DNA of 64,000 nt. Source: an uncultured Blastocatellia bacterium (GTDB lineage: Bacteria; Acidobacteriota; Blastocatellia; Pyrinomonadales; Pyrinomonadaceae). The translations under genes were made by a program, and so were the position numbers. The notes under the pieces are model-generated. The model ran no database searches and was not told the origin of the DNA. It saw only the letters and a program-made list of their open reading frames with translations. The stretch's first letter is position 1. Every line of letters starts with the position of its first letter. Positions 63,700 through 64,000 of this stretch are shown piece by piece. The stretch covers positions 17,833-81,832 of the forward strand of contig CAMLLD010000017.1 in the NCBI GenBank assembly GCA_946480785.1, in the 5' to 3' direction.

Positions 63700-64000
63700 C
63701 GCTCGAACGCCGGTCGCCAGCAGAACGCCTAGGGCCAGCCTCAACGCCGACCGCCAGCAGAACGCCGAGGGGTCAGCCTCAACGCCGAAGGCGTTCGCCA
63801 ATTCCAGCCTGGGGTTGGAGCTTGCGACAACCCTAGGACAACTAAACACCCCGAGTTCCAACGCCGAAGGCGTTGGCCATCCCACGGCGAGTTCGCTAAC
63901 GCTTTCAGCGTTGTGAACTTCTTCTGGTGTCTAACCCAGGGTTGTACCAACCCTGATGTTATGAAGCAGCGCCTCCATTCGTGAGTGCTAGACTCACGAA
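63700..64000. repeat. Repeat island: tandem 37-base units and palindromes, cut by the window edge
   Basis: Two tandem copies (63706-63742 and 63743-63780) share CGCCAGCAGAACGCC and CAGCCTCAACGCCG. Then come AACGCCGAAGGCGTT palindromes (63781 and 63860), CCTGGGGTTGG/CAACCCTAGG and CCCAGGGTTGTACCAACCCTG (about 63935-63955). Last is the perfect hairpin TTCGTGAGT-GCTAG-ACTCACGAA (63978-64000), which ends at the window edge. No gene seen. Same family as the island at 48.7 kb. Confidence 0.85.

Overview
The window looks like a chromosomal segment of a GC-rich, Gram-negative soil-type bacterium, most plausibly Acidobacteriota and perhaps class Blastocatellia. This is inferred from gene content only: an Oar-like TonB receptor, many secreted FG-GAP/ASPIC-UnbV (CRTAC1-type) proteins, a secreted M28 peptidase, an HGSNAT-like acyltransferase, box genes, and dense short repeats between genes. 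Genes are tightly packed, with ATGA-type overlaps the rule inside operons. No CRISPR array, prophage or insertion sequence was seen.

Layout. 1-2.8 kb: 5' part of a TonB-dependent receptor and a ROK repressor, with operator-like repeats around a consensus-like promoter. 2.9-3.6 kb: small secreted protein. 3.6-14.8 kb: a divergon of five genes encoding very large exported FG-GAP/UnbV proteins and an orphan RnfD/NqrB-like membrane protein, followed by a nitrilase-family hydrolase and an acyltransferase. 16.9-22.5 kb: M28 peptidase, topA, dprA and a selenocysteine tRNA (selC). 22.5-29.4 kb: a seven-gene operon for aerobic benzoyl-CoA breakdown (boxC, boxB, TetR regulator, methyltransferase, enoyl-CoA hydratase, PaaG-like isomerase, SDR) behind a promoter that carries a palindromic operator. 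29.4-32.2 kb: maf, a DciA-like gene, gatC, gatA. 32.3-38.6 kb: an iron/thiamine-type ABC importer coupled to a frameshifted PIG-L deacetylase. 39.5-43.8 kb: glnA-glnE. 44.1-47.2 kb: speA plus a deoxyhypusine-synthase-like enzyme (polyamines). 47.2-64 kb: a diguanylate cyclase, membrane metalloprotease-like protein, orphan ABC ATPase, phosphatase-superfamily protein, TPR proteins, threonine synthase, a secreted beta-helix protein, HAD phosphatase, cyclophilin, thiD/thiE, an O-antigen-ligase-like protein with a PDZ-like insert, and a DinB-family protein.

Two repeat families stand out. One is a short unit related to CCACAGATTACACAGAT. It sits exactly on gene borders at about a dozen places and supplies the start or stop codons of neighbouring genes. 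The other builds palindromic islands from AACGCCGAAGGCGTT and CCCAGGGTTG...CAACCCTGGG units in the gaps near 48.7, 49.8 and 63.8 kb.

The best candidate for an undescribed system is the FG-GAP/UnbV + RnfD-like divergon. Its two largest proteins share a long C-terminal region that I cannot assign to a named family. The repeats that supply start and stop codons are the second candidate.
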